This document shows positions 30,278 through 31,745 of a DNA stretch of 31,745 nt, in pieces (the first letter of the stretch is position 1; each line of letters opens with the position of its first letter). Source of the stretch: Actinomycetes bacterium (lineage in GTDB: Bacteria > Actinomycetota > Actinomycetes > Mycobacteriales > Mycobacteriaceae); NCBI GenBank assembly GCA_023416315.1, contig JAEZIA010000061.1, positions 1 through 31,745 on the forward strand, in the 5' to 3' direction. The notes under the pieces were generated by a model, which saw nothing but the letters and a program-made list of their open reading frames with translations, was not told where the DNA came from and searched no databases. Position numbers and translations under genes: made by a program.

Positions 30278-31194
30278 TGCGAATGCGCCGGATAGGCGTG
30301 CACGACAGCGGTGTCCAGCCTCGGAATCGCGTGGGTCAATGCGTGTTCGGCTTCGTGAGCCAGGTCGTGGGCCTGACGCAGACTGAGCTGCGGGTCGACA
30401 TCAAGTTCGACGTCGGCGTCCAGGCGAAGGCCGATCCAGCGCATCCGCACCCGCTGCACGCCGAGGACACCCGGCCGGTCCTGCAGCGTGTGATACGCGG
30501 TATCGACCAAGCTGGGGTCGACGCTGTCGAGCAGTCGCGCGAACACATCACGGGCGGCGACGATCATCACGACAACGATCGCAGCGGCAATGATCAATCC
30601 GATGATCGGATCGGCGGCCGGGAATCCCAGAGCCACCCCGGTGGCACCGAGTACGACGGCAAGCGACGTCAATCCGTCGGCGCGCGCATGCATTCCGTCG
30701 GCGCGTAGCGCCGCCGATCCGATCCGCTTTCCGACGCGGATCCGGTACAGGGCCACGATTTCGTTGCCGATGAATCCGGCAAGCCCGGCCGTGGCCACCC
30801 AGCCCAGGTGGGACACCGGCACCGGATGGATCAGTCGGTCGACGGCCTGCGTCGCGGCGACGACAGCCGAGATCGCGATCACGGCCACCACGAACAGTCC
30901 GGCGAGGTCCTCGGCGCGACCGAGGCCGTAGGTGTAGCGGCGGGTGGCGGCGCGTCGGCTCAGCGAGAAGGCGATCCACAGCGGAATGGCGGTCAGCGCA
31001 TCGGAGAAGTTGTGAATCGTATCAGCCAGTAGCGCAACGGATCCCGATGCCAAGACGATCGCGACCTGGATGATTGCAGTGATGCCGAGCGCGATCAGGC
31101 TGATCTTGACGGCGCGGATCCCGGCGGCGCTGTCGCGCAGGGCGTCGTCGACGCGCCCGGCGTGGTCATGGGTGTGCCCGTGGTCGTGGGTCAT
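30274..31194 (-). CDS. Cation diffusion facilitator (metal efflux), KmtR-linked
   Basis: 306 residues, six membrane segments, exporting divalent metal by proton exchange. A His-rich N terminus (THDHGHTHDHAG) may bind metal. The transport site shows HNFSD in segment 2 and HARAD in segment 5, the HxxxD pattern of Zn/Co/Ni/Cd-type rather than Mn-type members. The C-terminal cytoplasmic domain (RVRMRWIGLRLDADVELDVD) is normal. Its ATG overlaps the kmtR-like stop as ATGA, so it is the second gene of that operon. In M. tuberculosis KmtR controls a CDF gene at another locus; here they are joined, supporting Ni/Co export (inference). Confidence 0.92.
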   Translation of the reverse strand: MTHDHGHTHDHAGRVDDALRDSAAGIRAVKISLIALGITAIIQVAIVLASGSVALLADTIHNFSDALTAIPLWIAFSLSRRAATRRYTYGLGRAEDLAGLFVVAVIAISAVVAATQAVDRLIHPVPVSHLGWVATAGLAGFIGNEIVALYRIRVGKRIGSAALRADGMHARADGLTSLAVVLGATGVALGFPAADPIIGLIIAAAIVVVMIVAARDVFARLLDSVDPSLVDTAYHTLQDRPGVLGVQRVRMRWIGLRLDADVELDVDPQLSLRQAHDLAHEAEHALTHAIPRLDTAVVHAYPAHSH

Positions 31195-31556
31195 GACGCG
31201 CTCCCCCGGTTCGGAAGTTCATGGACATCGCGATGATGGGCGGGTACGCCGCCTGCCGCGTGCTCGGCGTTGTAGACGGCGTCGGTGACAAGCTGGCGCA
31301 CATGGTCGTTCTCGAGGCGGTAGAACACTTGGGTGCCTTCGCGGCGGGTGCGGACCAATCGGGCCATTCGCAGCTTGGCCAGGTGTTGCGACACCGACGG
31401 CGCCGGCTTGCCGACGCGCTCGGCCAGATCGTTGACACTGAGTTCGCCGCCGATCAGCGACCAGAGCAGTTGCACACGGGTGGCGTCGGCCAGCATGCGG
31501 AAGACCTCAACGACCAACAGTGCATGATCGTCAGCAAGCTGGCTATCTGCATTCAT
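31191..31556 (-). CDS. kmtR: ArsR/SmtB-type Ni/Co sensor, KmtR homologue
   Basis: 121 residues. The winged-helix repressor closely follows M. tuberculosis KmtR: VVEVFRMLADATRVQLLWSL, VGKPAPSVSQHLAKLRMARL, FYRLENDHVRQLV. All five residues described as Ni/Co ligands in KmtR are conserved with a 3-residue offset: H85, E98, H99, H107, H108. It should derepress the downstream CDF gene when nickel or cobalt binds. ATG 31556 lies 6 bases after a TACTAT box (leaderless), and a 24-bp palindrome covers both, indicating autorepression. Confidence 0.92.
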   Translation of the reverse strand: MNADSQLADDHALLVVEVFRMLADATRVQLLWSLIGGELSVNDLAERVGKPAPSVSQHLAKLRMARLVRTRREGTQVFYRLENDHVRQLVTDAVYNAEHAAGGVPAHHRDVHELPNRGSAS

Positions 31557-31568
31557 ACGCAGATAGTA
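31543..31568 (-). promoter_or_regulatory. kmtR promoter and palindromic operator
   Basis: CTATCTGC (31543-31550) and GCAGATAG (31559-31566) are perfect inverted arms around ATTCATAC. The palindrome spans the kmtR start codon and the minus-strand -10 box TACTAT (31568-31563), which sits 6 bases before the ATG. Occupation would block transcription of kmtR and the CDF gene. Confidence 0.65.
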
Positions 31569-31611
31569 GCGGAGTCCCGTTTCGGTGAAAATTTCTGTCG
31601 GTATGCCGGCG

Positions 31612-31634
31612 TAGTGTATCGAACATGAGTTCGA
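31612..31634 (+). promoter_or_regulatory. -10 box and LexA (SOS) box of the DUF222 gene
   Basis: TAGTGT (31612-31617) lies 7 bases before ATG 31625. TCGAAC-ATGA-GTTCGA (31619-31634) is a perfect match to the mycobacterial LexA consensus TCGAAC-N4-GTTCGA and spans the start codon, so LexA should repress the gene until DNA damage. Confidence 0.75.
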
Positions 31635-31745
31635 TTGAGGTGGGCCGCGAGGCGCTCACCGCTGCGGTCGACTCGCTGGCCGGCCTGGACTTCACCGCAC
31701 TCGCTCCGCCGGAGCGGTTCGCGGTGCTGGAGTGGATCGAAACCC
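31625..31745 (+). CDS. DUF222 / 13E12-repeat HNH-type protein, 3' end outside window
   Basis: Only the first 40 codons are present: MSSIEVGREALTAAVDSLAG, then LDFTALAPPERFAVLEWIE. This N terminus matches the DUF222 domain of mycobacterial 13E12-repeat proteins, which usually carry a C-terminal HNH nuclease domain (beyond the window). The family is repeated in mycobacterial genomes, and several members are SOS-regulated. The SOS box over the start codon agrees with that. Confidence 0.8.
   Translation, partial: MSSIEVGREALTAAVDSLAGLDFTALAPPERFAVLEWIET

Noticed and set aside
1..31745. Prophage, integrative element or genomic island
   Set aside because: No integrase, transposase, tRNA or att-like repeats, and base composition appears uniform across the window.

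Overview
This window reads as chromosomal DNA of a mycobacterium, most like the fast-growing environmental Mycolicibacterium group. Supporting evidence: uniformly high GC; PncA and KmtR proteins closely matching the tuberculosis-complex families; DUF4333, DUF1206 and SCO6745-type proteins; a DUF222/13E12 gene start under a perfect mycobacterial LexA box; and many start codons lying 6-7 bases after a TANNNT box, the leaderless pattern common in mycobacteria. No tRNA, rRNA, insertion sequence, phage gene or CRISPR array was seen.

Layout. 1-956: 3' part of an acyl-CoA dehydrogenase. 1176-5399: a potA-potD-potB-potC polyamine-type ABC importer operon; potA appears to start at a CTG codon, and a 12-codon mini-ORF bridges potB and potC. 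5454-6110: a DedA membrane protein. 6113-9384: a lipocalin-like hypothetical gene, a tandem HD-GYP protein fused to a LuxR DNA-binding domain, and a methanethiol S-methyltransferase (MddA). The two outer genes carry the same 16-bp palindrome at the same distance from the start, pointing to a small undescribed regulon. 9433-10254: DUF1206 membrane protein. 10303-11651 (minus): pncA and an NTF2-like gene. 11709-14639: a 976-residue kinase/M23-like/class III aminotransferase fusion, divergent from pncA.

14640-19414: a remnant of an MBL-fold hydrolase gene, then a strong promoter with an operator at its transcription start driving a glycosyltransferase, a SAM methyltransferase and an alpha/alpha-toroid (prenyltransferase-like) protein with overlapping frames. 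A second SAM methyltransferase converges on them, followed by a TetR regulator whose own start overlaps a near-identical operator. This looks like a self-contained, TetR-controlled glycan or lipid modification locus.

19450-21601: three small membrane proteins (DUF6328, DoxX-like with an 11-residue repeat tail, RDD). The first two, with the DUF1206 gene, share SigF-like promoter sequences. 21611-24388: gluconate transporter and kinase, divergent from a GntR/FCD regulator with shared boxes between them. 24395-29511: DUF4333 lipoprotein, SCO6745-like protein, a 662-residue phosphotransferase/lipocalin-like fusion preceded by an 18-bp palindrome, and a type B carboxylesterase. 29588-31745: a lipoprotein, a metal efflux CDF transporter in operon with its KmtR-type sensor, and the start of a DUF222/13E12 gene under an SOS box.

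Genes are tightly packed: several convergent pairs overlap by 4-11 bp or lie within 10 bp. The only stretch above 300 bp without an intact gene is 14640-15032. All assignments come from reading sequence and remembered family features; no database search was run.
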